NCBI RefSeq assembly: GCF_035975855.1
Contig: NZ_CP109055.1
Span: 3,038,001-3,102,000, forward strand
Length of the DNA stretch: 64,000 bases
Reading direction: 5' to 3'
Origin: Streptomyces sp. NBC_01304
GTDB taxonomy: Bacteria > Actinomycetota > Actinomycetes > Streptomycetales > Streptomycetaceae
Under the pieces are notes generated by a model. That model ran no database searches. It had not been told where the DNA came from and saw only the letters and a list, made by a program, of their open reading frames with translations. Below are positions 8,028-17,355 of the stretch, piece after piece (the first letter of the stretch is position 1; every line of letters starts with the position of its first letter). The translations under genes and the position numbers were made by a program.

Positions 8028-9935
8028 CGCGTTCGCCGTCGCCGCGTCGCTCTCGTACCGGCCGTCGAGCTTCGACACCAGGCCGGTGACCTGGCGTGCG
8101 ATGTCGGGGGCCGTCAGGCCGATCTCGGCCATGACCTCCTTGCGCGAGGCGTGGTCGAGGAAGCGCGGCGGGATGCCGAAGTCGCGCAGCGGTACGTCGA
8201 CGCCCGCGTCCCGCAGGGCCTGGGCGATCGCCGAACCGACGCCGCCCACGCGGCCGTTGTCCTCGACCGTGACGACCACGCGGTGCTGCTCGGCGAGCGG
8301 GGCGAGCGCCTCGTCGACGGGCTTGACCCAGCGCGGGTCGACCACGGTGGTGGAGATGCCCTGCTTGTCGAGGAGCGAGGCGATCTCCAGGCACATCGGG
8401 GCCAGGGCACCGACCGAGACCAGGAGGACGTCGGGGCGCTCCGAACCCGCGTGCCGCAGCACGTCCATGCCGCCGACCTTGCCTACCGCGGGGACGGCCG
8501 GGCCGACCACGCCCTTGGAGTAGCGCACCACGGTCGGGGCGTCGTCGACCTCGACGGCCTCGCGCAGCTGCAGGCGGACCTGCTCGGCGTCGCGCGGGGC
8601 GGCGAGCCGGAGGCCGGGCACGACCTGCAGGATCGACATGTCCCACATGCCGTTGTGCGAGGCGCCGTCGTCGCCGGTGACGCCGGCCCGGTCCAGGACG
8701 AAGGTGACGCCGCACTTGTGCAGGGCCACGTCCATCAGGAGCTGGTCGAAGGCGCGGTTGAGGAAGGTGGCGTACACCGCGAAGACCGGGTGCAGGCCGC
8801 CCGTCGCGAGGCCCGCCGCGGAGGTCGCGGCGTGCTGTTCGGCGATGCCCACGTCGTACACGCGGTCCGGGAAGGTCTCGGCGAACTTCTTCAGGCCGAC
8901 CGGCTGCAGCATCGCCGCGGTGATCGCGACGACGTCCTTGCGGTCCTTGCCGAGCTTGACCATCTCGTCGCCGAACACGGAGGTCCAGGAGGCGGCCGCG
9001 GCCTTGATGGGCAGGCCGGTGTCCGGGTGGATCGGGCCGATGCCGTGGAAGCGGTCGGCCTCGTCCTGCTCGGCGGGCTGGTAGCCGCGCCCCTTCTCGG
9101 TGAGGCAGTGCACGATGACCGGGCCGCCGAAGCGCTTGGCGCGCATCAGGGCGGACTCCAGGGCCTGGATGTCGTGGCCGTCGATGGGGCCGACGTACTT
9201 CAGGCCGAGGTCCTCGAACATGCCCTGCGGGGCGATGAAGTCCTTGAGGCCCTTCTTGGCGCCGTGCAGCGTCTCGTAGAGCGGCTTCCCGACGACCGGG
9301 GTCTTCTCCAGGACTTCCTTGGTGCGGTGCAGGAACCGCTCGTAGCCGTCCGTCGTACGCAGGGTGGCGAGGTGGTTCGCAAGTCCGCCGATGGTGGGGG
9401 CGTACGAACGCTCGTTGTCGTTGACGACGATCACCAGCGGGCGGTCCTTGGCGGCCGCGATGTTGTTCAACGCCTCCCAGGCCATGCCGCCGGTGAGGGC
9501 ACCGTCACCGATCACGGCGACCACGTGGTCGTTCTTCTTCAGGACCTCGTTGGCCTTCGCAAGGCCGTCGGCCCAGCCGAGGACGGTCGAGGCGTGGCTG
9601 TTCTCGATCACGTCGTGCTCGGACTCGGCGCGCGAGGGGTAGCCCGAGAGGCCGCCCTTGGCGCGCAGCTTTCCGAAGTCCTGGCGGCCGGTGAGCAGCT
9701 TGTGGACGTAGCTCTGGTGCCCGGTGTCGAGCAGCACCCGGTCCTTCGGCGAATCGAAGACGCGGTGCAGCGCGAGGGTGAGCTCGACCACGCCGAGGTT
9801 CGGGCCGAGGTGGCCGCCGGTCTTGGAGACCGCGTCCACGAGGAAGGTCCGGATCTCTGCGGCGAGCTGGTCCAGCTGCTCGTGGCTGAGCCGGTCCAGA
9901 TCACGCGGCCCCTTGATGCGGGTCAGCAGGCCCAC
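8007..9935 (-). CDS. dxs: 1-deoxy-D-xylulose-5-phosphate synthase
   Basis: 642 residues, the normal length for Dxs. It condenses pyruvate and glyceraldehyde 3-phosphate, with thiamine diphosphate, in the first step of the MEP isoprenoid pathway. Visible hallmarks are the [12 protein letters not shown] opening, [10 protein letters not shown], the ThDP motif [13 protein letters not shown]...[21 protein letters not shown], and the C-terminal transketolase domain ending [14 protein letters not shown]. The start is GTG at 9935 with AGGAGG five nt upstream. It is monocistronic, with a hairpin downstream. Dxs feeds the precursors needed by the geosmin synthase elsewhere in the window. The extreme 3' end is duplicated twice. 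Confidence 0.97.
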   Translation of the reverse strand: MGLLTRIKGPRDLDRLSHEQLDQLAAEIRTFLVDAVSKTGGHLGPNLGVVELTLALHRVFDSPKDRVLLDTGHQSYVHKLLTGRQDFGKLRAKGGLSGYPSRAESEHDVIENSHASTVLGWADGLAKANEVLKKNDHVVAVIGDGALTGGMAWEALNNIAAAKDRPLVIVVNDNERSYAPTIGGLANHLATLRTTDGYERFLHRTKEVLEKTPVVGKPLYETLHGAKKGLKDFIAPQGMFEDLGLKYVGPIDGHDIQALESALMRAKRFGGPVIVHCLTEKGRGYQPAEQDEADRFHGIGPIHPDTGLPIKAAAASWTSVFGDEMVKLGKDRKDVVAITAAMLQPVGLKKFAETFPDRVYDVGIAEQHAATSAAGLATGGLHPVFAVYATFLNRAFDQLLMDVALHKCGVTFVLDRAGVTGDDGASHNGMWDMSILQVVPGLRLAAPRDAEQVRLQLREAVEVDDAPTVVRYSKGVVGPAVPAVGKVGGMDVLRHAGSERPDVLLVSVGALAPMCLEIASLLDKQGISTTVVDPRWVKPVDEALAPLAEQHRVVVTVEDNGRVGGVGSAIAQALRDAGVDVPLRDFGIPPRFLDHASRKEVMAEIGLTAPDIARQVTGLVSKLDGRYESDAATANAVEPARD

Positions 9936-10044
9936 CCGTGCCTCCTAGCGGTATTGGTGCGGTAGAGCTGTTCGAGCTTTGCCGGATCTGTCGAGTCTAA
10001 TGTTCCGCCCGGGGTGGCTGCCCTCGGGTGCCTCATGCATTCGG

Positions 10045-10064
10045 CCGTACGAGGATTCGTACGG
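10045..10064. promoter_or_regulatory. Inverted repeat in the dxs upstream region
   Basis: CCGTACGA and TCGTACGG flank a 4-nt spacer about 110 bp before the dxs start. Further GTAC-centred palindromes follow at about 10069-10098. This may be an operator; no regulator is assigned. Confidence 0.35.
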
Positions 10065-10113
10065 TCTTACGTATCGGTACGCCCAGACTGACGTACGGGC
10101 ACGCGCGACAGTG

Positions 10114-10138
10114 CCCGGCACCGGTGTGGTGCCGGGCG
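10114..10138 (-). terminator. Terminator of the xylFGH operon
   Basis: A perfect 10-bp stem GCCCGGCACC/GGTGCCGGGC with a 5-nt loop, 31 nt past the permease stop at 10169. Confidence 0.65.
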
Positions 10139-10168
10139 CTGTGGGGCCCGGATGGCGCCCCGGAGGCG

Positions 10169-11520
10169 CTATGCGCGGCCTGCGGTCTTCTGCGTACGAC
10201 GGGACACGGAGTCCAGGACCACCGCGGCCAGCAGGACCGCACCGGTGATCATGTACTGGACGGCGGCGGAGGTGCTGCCGTTCATGTCCAGGCCCGTGAT
10301 GATCGACTGGATCACCAGGATGCCGAGCAGCGCCGACCACGGCGTACCGCGACCACCGAAGAGGCTGGTGCCGCCGATCACCGCGGCGGCGATCGCGATC
10401 ATCAGGGTGTTGCCGCCACCGAGCGTGGAGTCGGCCGTGCCCTGCTGGGAGGCGATGAACAGACCGCCGAGGCCGCCGAGGAAGCCGGAGATCGTGAATA
10501 CCGAGATCCGGATCCAGGCCACGTTGATGCCCGCACGACGGGCCGCCTCGACGCCGCCGCCGACCGCGAAGATCTGCCGGCCGTAGTTGGTGCGGCGCAG
10601 CACGAAGCTGGCCAGGAGCACCGCGCCGAGGAAGATCGTCACGCCGAGCGGCAGGCCCTGGTACTGGTTGAAGGCGTAGGCCGGGACGAAGGCCAGGACC
10701 GCGATGACGACCGTGCGCAGGACCAGCTCGCTGACCGGCCGGTGCGGCAGGTCGGCTGCCTTGCGGCGACGGCGCTCGGACCACTGCGTCAGGGCGTAGA
10801 GGGCGACGCCGACGGCGGCGAGGCCGTAGGCGGCCGCGACGTCCTCGAAGTGGTAGTTGTTCAGGGTGTAGACGACACCGTCGGAGAGGTTGTTCAGGCT
10901 CAGGGTGTCGTCGAGGACGTACAGCTGCAGACCGTTCCAGCCGAGGAAGCCGGCCAGGGTCACCACGAACGCGGGTACGCCGATCTTGGCGAAGAAGAAG
11001 CCGTGGATCGCGCCGATCAGGGCGGCTCCGACCAGTCCGATGAGGACGGCGAGGTATTCGTTGTAGCCCTGCTTGATGGCGAGCACCGAGGTGACGGCGG
11101 CGGTCAGACCGGCCACCGAGCCGACGGACAGGTCGATCTCACCGAGCAGCAGCACGAAGACGATGCCGGTGGCGATGAGGCCGGGGCCGGCGATGTACTG
11201 CGCGATGTTGTTCACATTGGACGGCTCGAGGAAGCGTCCGGTGCTCGACTCGAAGATCGTCCAGATGACGATCAGGCCGATGATCACGGGGAGCGAGCCG
11301 AGCTCGCCGCCCTTGATCTTGCGCTTGAAGTCGATGAGGTAGCCGGCGAAGCCCTGCTCGCGCACGAGCAGCCGGGGGTCGACGGCGGGTATCGCGTCGG
11401 GCGCGGGGGCCTCGGCGTCGACGACCTGGTGCGGGATGGCCGCGTCCTTGGTGACGGAGGTCTTGCCGGTGCCGGCCTGCTCCGCGCTGTCGTCAGCCTT
11501 CTTGGCCTTCTTGATGTCGC

Positions 11521-11524
<4 letters not shown>
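10169..11524 (-). CDS. xylH: Sugar ABC transporter permease, XylH type
   Basis: 451 residues. About 100 residues of soluble N-terminus are followed by roughly ten membrane helices of the BPD_transp_2 (ribose/xylose) family. Signature stretches are GIVFVLLLGEIDLSVGSVAG and FVVTLAGFLGWNGLQLY, and the late block GVEAARRAGINVAWIR is the cytoplasmic loop that meets the ATPase. It forms the membrane channel with the upstream ATPase and binding protein for xylose-type pentose uptake. Its start overlaps the ATPase stop by 4 nt, so the two are translationally coupled. By gene order it matches SCO6011-type XylH; substrate assignment rests on that synteny and on the binding protein. Confidence 0.85.
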
Positions 11525-12300
<776 letters not shown>

Positions 12301-12479
12301 GTGAACCATCTCCCTCGACTCGTACGTGCTCTTGGCGTCGTACGGCCGGATGAAAGTGTGCGGTGGATCTTGCTGAGGGGCAGCGGGCGCCGCCGCGGCG
12401 GAGCGCAGGCGGCGGCGCGGACTGCGGCCCAGCTGGTGCGTGGGGCAGCAGCTGGGGGATGGCTGGCGTACGGCGCCCC

Positions 12480-12500
12480 CCGACCCGGCAGCGGGGTCGG
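12480..12500 (-). terminator. Hairpin between binding-protein and ATPase genes (attenuator-like)
   Basis: CCGACCC/GGGTCGG with a 7-nt loop, just after the xylF stop at 12531 and inside the operon. Such hairpins commonly give the binding protein a higher level than the membrane parts. The rest of the 230-nt gap is GC-rich without a gene. Confidence 0.5.
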
Positions 12501-12530
12501 TAGGGGCCGGGGGTGCACCGTACGAGTCTG

Positions 12531-13628
12531 CTACTTGATGCCGGCCGCGGAGCAGGCCTTGGCGAAGTCGGCGGTGCAGATGTCGCTCGCCTTGAACAGG
12601 CCGTCCTTGATGACCGTGCCCGCGATGTCCTTCTTGGTGATGACCTGGGCCTGGATCAGCGCGGAGGGGATGCCCTTGTTGCTGGGGCTGTCCAGCTTCT
12701 TGGTGATCAGCGAGTCGATGCTCTCACCGTTCAGGAGCTTGACCGCGACCTCGGCGGTGAGGTCGGCCTCGGGCTTGTACGGCTTGTAGATGCTGAAGGC
12801 CTGAGTACCCTTCAGGATCCGCTGCACGCCCGCGAGTTCGGCGTCCTGGCCACCGACCGGGACGTCCTTGATGCCGGCCGACTCCAGGGCGGCGATGATG
12901 CCGCCGGCCATGCCGTCGTTGGCGGAGTAGACGGCGTCGAAGCCGTCCTTGCCGAGCTGGGTGATGGCGGTGCCCATCTTCTTGCCCGCGATGGACGGGT
13001 CCCACTCACCGGTCTGCTCGTAGACGACCTTCTTGACCTGCTTGTCCAGGACCGAGTGCGCGCCCTTCTTGAACAGCGCGGCGTTCGGGTCGGACTCCTT
13101 GCCGTTGATCATGACGACGTTGGAGTCCTTGGCCTTGTCGCCGAGCGCGTCGACGATGCCCTGGCCCTGGAGCTGGCCGATCTTCTCGTTGTCGAACGAG
13201 ACGTACGCGGAGACCGGGCCCTCGGACAGCCGGTCGTACGCGACGACCTTGACGCCCTTCTTGTCCGCGGCCTCGACCCAGGACTTGGCGGCGCTGGAGT
13301 TGACCGTGTCCAGGATGATGACCTTGACGCCGGCCGCCATCAGCTGGTCGAACTGCTGCTTCTGGCGCGAGACGTCTTCGCCGGCGTTCTTGTAATCGAT
13401 CTTGCACTCGGAGCAGAGCTCTTTGACCTTCGCCTCGATCAGCGGCTTGTCGAAGGACTCGTAGCGCGTGGTCTTCGACTCCGGGAGCAGCAGACCGATG
13501 GTCTTGTTGCCACCGTCCTTGCCTCCCTCGTCGCCGTTGTCGTCGCCGGCCTTGCCACAAGCGGCCAACGAGAGTGCCATGGATACAGCGGCGGTGCCTA
13601 TGACGACGCGGCGCGTCATTGCGTTCAT
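12531..13628 (-). CDS. xylF: Xylose-type sugar-binding lipoprotein
   Basis: 365 residues. The signal peptide ends in a lipobox LAAC with the lipidated Cys at about residue 24, followed by a charged linker. The rest is a type I periplasmic-binding fold (Peripla_BP_4, XylF/ChvE group): TIGLLLPESKTTRYESFDKP, GVKVIILDTVNSSA, YVSFDNEKIGQLQG, GVDVPV-like 'VPVGGQDAELAGVQRILKGTQ' region near residue 270, and the two-domain hinge. It captures the pentose outside the membrane and delivers it to XylGH. The operon begins here; a TAACGA/TCGTTA inverted repeat lies about 100 bp upstream. Confidence 0.87.
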   Translation of the reverse strand: MNAMTRRVVIGTAAVSMALSLAACGKAGDDNGDEGGKDGGNKTIGLLLPESKTTRYESFDKPLIEAKVKELCSECKIDYKNAGEDVSRQKQQFDQLMAAGVKVIILDTVNSSAAKSWVEAADKKGVKVVAYDRLSEGPVSAYVSFDNEKIGQLQGQGIVDALGDKAKDSNVVMINGKESDPNAALFKKGAHSVLDKQVKKVVYEQTGEWDPSIAGKKMGTAITQLGKDGFDAVYSANDGMAGGIIAALESAGIKDVPVGGQDAELAGVQRILKGTQAFSIYKPYKPEADLTAEVAVKLLNGESIDSLITKKLDSPSNKGIPSALIQAQVITKKDIAGTVIKDGLFKASDICTADFAKACSAAGIK

Positions 13629-13719
13629 GAAGGGTGCCTCCCTGACGAGGCCGCGTCGTTGCGGCCGAGGTGGCAGTGAGTCAACTCGGCCGCCAGAGCA
13701 GCGTCAAGGAGTAAATCCT

Positions 13720-13748
13720 TAACGAGATGACAACGGTGCCATTCGTTA
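13720..13748. promoter_or_regulatory. Inverted repeat in front of xylF, candidate ROK operator
   Basis: TAACGA (13720-13725) and TCGTTA (13743-13748) are perfect inverted copies with a 17-nt spacer, about 95-120 bp before xylF. AAGGA/TCCTT (13706-13720) overlaps it. The spot suits an operator for the adjacent ROK repressor; this is inference. Confidence 0.35.
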
Positions 13749-13749
13749 T

Positions 13750-14949
13750 CTAAGTGAAGGCAGGTGCGGGTGAGGGCACGGCGCCGTCAAGAAGTGTCGA
13801 ATCGCCCATTTCACTCAGGGCGAGGGCCAGTGCGCCCAGCACTTCGGCCCGCCCGCCGAGCGCTCCGGGCAGCACCGACAACTGCCGTGCCGCACTGGGA
13901 ATCGCGTACCGCCCGACCGACTCACGGATGGGCGCGAGCACCAGTTCGCCGGATTCGGCGAGGTCGCCGCCGAGCACCACGCGGGAGGGATTGAGCAGGT
14001 TGCAGAGGTTGGCGACACCGCTGCCGATGTGCCGCCCGACGTCGGAGATGACGCGACGGCAGCCCGGATCGCCGTCCCTGGCGAGCTTGACGACCTTCTC
14101 CATCGTCAGGCCCGTGCCATGGCTGGATTCGAGCAGTGGCAGCACGTAGCGGGCCGCGGTGAAGGTCTCCAGGCAGCCGCGGTTGCCGCAGCGGCAGACC
14201 GGGCCCGACTCGTCGAGGGTGATATGTCCGATCTCGCCGGCCGTTCCGCCCGGGCCCCGGTAGATCTGCCCGTTGATCACGAGCCCGGCGCCCACACCGC
14301 TGGCGACCTTGATGTACGCGAGGTCCTTGACCCCGCGCCCGCTCCCCCAGACCAGCTCGCCGAGCGCGCCCAGGTTGGCGTCGTTGTCCACGTACACCGG
14401 GACCCCGAGACGGCCGGAGAGCTCCTCGCCCGGGTTGGTGCCCGACCAGCCCGGCAGGATCGCGGTGGAGCCGAGCGTGCCCGACTCGACGTCGATCGGT
14501 CCCGGCACGCCGAGCCCGACGCCCACGACCTTTGAACGGTCCACGCCTGCGCCCTCGATCAGGCGGCCGACCAGCTCTTCCGCCCGGTCGAAGCCCTGCG
14601 CGGCGGAGGCGTCCACATCGAGCGGCTCGGCCTCCTCGGCGAGCACCTGGTGGGCCAGGTTGCCGATCGCGACCCGAAGGTGGGTGTGCCCGAAGTCGAC
14701 GCCGACCACCAGGCCCGCGTCGCCGCTGAGCGAGACGCTGCGGGCCCTGCGGCCGCCCGCCGAGGTGGGTGTGACCTCGACCGTGCCGCCGTCCTTCAGC
14801 TCCCGGACGATGTTGGAGACGGTGGCCGCCGAAAGGCCCGTCGTCCTCGCGATCTCCGCCTGGGTGAGCGATCCGGCCATGCGTACGGCCCGCACCACCC
14901 GCTCGAGATTGGCCCGGTGCAGCGATGACTGCGACCCCGGAGTCTCCAC
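13750..14949 (-). CDS. rok7B7: ROK-family transcriptional repressor (Rok7B7-type)
   Basis: About 400 residues. The winged helix-turn-helix covers roughly 20-75 (GSLTQAEIARTTGLSAATVS), and a ROK sugar-kinase-like domain follows. The ROK zinc motif GHITLDE...CRCGNRGCLE is complete near residue 255, and the ATP-site-like VGVDFGHTH is present, so it may sense a sugar ligand. I prefer GTG 14949, which has GGGGAGG six nt upstream, over the upstream ATG at 15000, which has no Shine-Dalgarno. Gene order (xylFGH on one side, ngcEFG on the other) matches Rok7B7 (SCO6008), reported to affect xylose transport and carbon control in S. coelicolor. Confidence 0.85.
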   Translation of the reverse strand: METPGSQSSLHRANLERVVRAVRMAGSLTQAEIARTTGLSAATVSNIVRELKDGGTVEVTPTSAGGRRARSVSLSGDAGLVVGVDFGHTHLRVAIGNLAHQVLAEEAEPLDVDASAAQGFDRAEELVGRLIEGAGVDRSKVVGVGLGVPGPIDVESGTLGSTAILPGWSGTNPGEELSGRLGVPVYVDNDANLGALGELVWGSGRGVKDLAYIKVASGVGAGLVINGQIYRGPGGTAGEIGHITLDESGPVCRCGNRGCLETFTAARYVLPLLESSHGTGLTMEKVVKLARDGDPGCRRVISDVGRHIGSGVANLCNLLNPSRVVLGGDLAESGELVLAPIRESVGRYAIPSAARQLSVLPGALGGRAEVLGALALALSEMGDSTLLDGAVPSPAPAFT

Positions 14950-15071
14950 GACGACCTCCCCTGCCGGAACCGCTTCGATGAGGCCCCGACGTATCTCCAA
15001 GTAATGAACTCTAAGGGGAGCCTCTACGGTTGTCCCCCGTCAAGCCCTTGAGAGGATCGGGGTCCACCGGC

Positions 15072-15112
15072 ACGGCAGTGGCCGGGACCTCGGAGGTCCC
15101 GGCCACTGCCGT
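15072..15112. terminator. 19-bp perfect terminator hairpin
   Basis: A perfect stem 15072-15090/15094-15112 with a CGG loop, the strongest hairpin in the window. It lies directly downstream of the permease remnant, so it looks like the original terminator of the operon that carried it. Confidence 0.75.
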
Positions 15113-15140
15113 CGTGTCATGTCATGTCACCAGTGCCGCG

Positions 15141-15303
15141 CTACTTCACCGAGCCCTCGGTGAGGCCGGAGACGACGTGCCGTTCGATGAAGGCGAAGAG
15201 CACGACGACCGGCACGACGGCGACCACGGATGCGGCGAAGAGGTAGTTCCACTCCACCGTGTAGTTGCCGATGAAGTTGTTCATGAAGTTGTTGATGAGG
15301 GTC
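15141..15303 (-). pseudogene. C-terminal remnant of a second MalG-type sugar permease
   Basis: Only about 54 residues of an ABC permease C-terminus survive: LINNFMNNFIGNYTVEWNY, then a last membrane helix (FAASVVAVVPVVVLFAFI), and the typical ending ERHVVSGLTEGSVK-stop. There is no EAA loop, start codon or upstream half; the similarity stops near 15303 and the sequence switches to the terminator region of the intact operon. It is not a copy of the intact permease next door, whose end reads QRRIAGSVSQGTFR. It therefore comes from a different transporter, lost by a deletion that joined its tail to the ngc-type operon. Confidence 0.7.
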
Positions 15304-15366
15304 CAGCGCCCTGAGCCACCCCGACGATCCCCTGACGCGGCTTCCAGCACGCACCCCGGAAACGAG

Positions 15367-15407
15367 ACTGCCCGCCGAGGCCAACGATGTTGACCTCGGC
15401 GGGCAGT
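15367..15407 (-). terminator. Terminator of the ngcEFG-type operon
   Basis: CTGCCCGCCGAGG (15368-15380) pairs perfectly with CCTCGGCGGGCAG (15394-15406), plus an A-T pair. CAAC/GTTG continues the stem inside the loop. It lies 14 nt past the permease stop. Confidence 0.75.
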
Positions 15408-15420
15408 TGGACAGCAAGTG

Positions 15421-16296
15421 TCAGCGGAAGGTGCCTTGCGACACCGAACCGGCAATCCGGCGCTGGAAGATGACATACACGACCAGCACAGGCACCACCG
15501 TGACCACGATCGCCGCGAAGAGCGCACCGTAGTCGACGTCGTAGACCTGCGAGGACGCGTAGGCGGCCATCCCCTGGGTCAGGACCCACTTGTCCTGGTC
15601 GGTGTTGAGCGCCACCGGCAGCAGGAACTGGTTCCACAGCCCCAGGAAGTTGAAGATCGCCACCGCGGCCATGCCCGGACTGGCCATCGGCAGCATCACC
15701 TGGAAGAACGCCCGCCAGTCACCGGCACCGTCGATCAACGCGGCCTCGTAGACGTCATGCGGCAGTGACCGGAAGAACGAATAGAGGAAGAACACCGTGA
15801 ACGGCAGCGCGAACGCGACGTAGGTGAGGATCAGTCCCAGACGCGTGTTCAGCAACCCGAGGTTCTGCAACTGGAAGAACAGCGGCACGATCGCCAGGAA
15901 GACCGGGAACGTCAGTCCGGCCAGCATCGTGTAATAGATCAGCCGGCGCCCGGGAAACTGGAACCGGGCCAGGATGTAGGCGCACATCGCACCCAGCAAC
16001 ATCACCAGGACCAGCGCAGAGACAACGACGATCACCGAGTTCAGGAAGTACTTCCCGATGTTCGCGTCGGTCCACGCGTTCGCGTAGTTCTCGACCCTCC
16101 AGTGGTCCGGGAGCGAGAACGGCGACGACAGGATCTCGCCGGTCGATTTGAACGACGACATCAGTACCCACAACATGGGCACGATCACGATCACGGACCA
16201 AATGATCAGCAAGACGTGCGAGACCGTGGCGAACCTGCGGTCGCTGCTCGCGGTGACTCTGACCAGTTTCCGGTCGGCGGCTACGGCGCTGCTCAC
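15421..16296 (-). CDS. ngcG: Carbohydrate ABC transporter permease, MalG/NgcG type
   Basis: 291 residues and six predicted membrane helices. The EAA loop YEAALIDGAGDWRAFFQVML near residue 190 is intact, so it can dock an ATPase; no ATPase gene is in the operon, as is normal for Streptomyces CUT1 systems that share MsiK. The start overlaps the stop of the partner permease by 4 nt. By order (binding protein, permease, permease, beside the ROK gene) it corresponds to NgcG (SCO6007 type), part of an importer for N-acetylglucosamine or diacetylchitobiose. Substrate is inferred from synteny and from the binding protein. Confidence 0.82.
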   Translation of the reverse strand: MSSAVAADRKLVRVTASSDRRFATVSHVLLIIWSVIVIVPMLWVLMSSFKSTGEILSSPFSLPDHWRVENYANAWTDANIGKYFLNSVIVVVSALVLVMLLGAMCAYILARFQFPGRRLIYYTMLAGLTFPVFLAIVPLFFQLQNLGLLNTRLGLILTYVAFALPFTVFFLYSFFRSLPHDVYEAALIDGAGDWRAFFQVMLPMASPGMAAVAIFNFLGLWNQFLLPVALNTDQDKWVLTQGMAAYASSQVYDVDYGALFAAIVVTVVPVLVVYVIFQRRIAGSVSQGTFR

Positions 16297-17348
16297 TGAG
16301 CACCTCCCTTGGCTCCAGCACGCCGAGCCTTGAACCCACGCGCGTTCTCTTTGTCCTCGCCACCGCCGGTCAGGCGGAAGACGGTGAACACCAGCGCCGC
16401 GAACACCAGGGTGACAACAGCGAGGACGACACCCATCGCGGTGGCATATCCGAACTGCTGCTTGGCGAAGGCGACGTTGTACAGCCGCTGGCTGATCGTC
16501 AGCGTCGTGTTGGCCGGCCCGCCGTTCGGCAACATCGCCTGTACGTAGACGAACGCGTCCAGCGCGGCGATGCCCAGGTAGATGTACGCCGTCTGCACAC
16601 TGTCCCGGATCGCCGGCAGGGTGATCGAGATCGTCGTCCGGAACCGCCCGGCCCCGTCGATCCTGGCCGCCTCGTACAGCTCGGCGGGAACTCCCTTGAT
16701 CGCGGCGATGAAGAGCACCGCGTAGAACCCGACGAGTCCCCAGATGATGACGAACATCAGGGACGGCATGGCGGTCGCCTTCTCGCCCAGCCAGGCGAAC
16801 GCCTCGAAGCCGTCAAGACCGGTCTTGGTGAGGAAGCCGTTGACCAGGCCGGCGTTCGGGTCGAACATCTGCGCCCAGATCAGGCCGACGATGATCGCCG
16901 GCACGACATAGGGGAAGAACGAGATGATCCGGTAGAACGACGCACCCCGGATCCCCCGGACGGGGCCCTTGCTGGGCCCGCCCAGGGTGATGGCCACCGC
17001 GACCCCGAGGGCGAGCGTCAACGTCACCAGCGGTACGACGGCCGCGAGCAGCGCCACGTTGCGCAACGCCTTCAGGAAGATGTCGTCCTCGAACATCTTG
17101 GTGAAGTTGTCGAGACCGATGAAGTTGTAGTCCGGGCTGAAGCCGCGCCAGTCGGTCATCGCCCAGTAGATCGCCTGGACGAACGGCATCAGGACGAAGA
17201 CGACGAAGACGGCCAGCGGTATGCCGAGGAACGCGAGGAAGAACGTCACCCGGTCGAAGGTGAGCTTGCGGCGCCCGGGACGCCCGCCGCGAGCGGCCGA
17301 CTTGAGCCGGCCGCTCGCGGGTTCGAGTTTGGTGATCTTGTCACTCAT
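16293..17348 (-). CDS. ngcF: Carbohydrate ABC transporter permease, MalF/NgcF type
   Basis: 351 residues. A basic cytoplasmic N-terminus of about 35 residues is followed by six or seven membrane helices; the EAA loop YEAARIDGAGRFRTTISITLP lies near residue 235. It pairs with the MalG-type partner through a 4-nt overlap and starts 7 nt after the binding-protein stop. The extended N-terminus, rich in Arg and Gly, is common in MalF homologues of Streptomyces. Role: half of the membrane channel for an aminosugar or oligosaccharide importer. Confidence 0.82.
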   Translation of the reverse strand: MSDKITKLEPASGRLKSAARGGRPGRRKLTFDRVTFFLAFLGIPLAVFVVFVLMPFVQAIYWAMTDWRGFSPDYNFIGLDNFTKMFEDDIFLKALRNVALLAAVVPLVTLTLALGVAVAITLGGPSKGPVRGIRGASFYRIISFFPYVVPAIIVGLIWAQMFDPNAGLVNGFLTKTGLDGFEAFAWLGEKATAMPSLMFVIIWGLVGFYAVLFIAAIKGVPAELYEAARIDGAGRFRTTISITLPAIRDSVQTAYIYLGIAALDAFVYVQAMLPNGGPANTTLTISQRLYNVAFAKQQFGYATAMGVVLAVVTLVFAALVFTVFRLTGGGEDKENARGFKARRAGAKGGAQ

Positions 17349-17355
17349 CGCGCTG

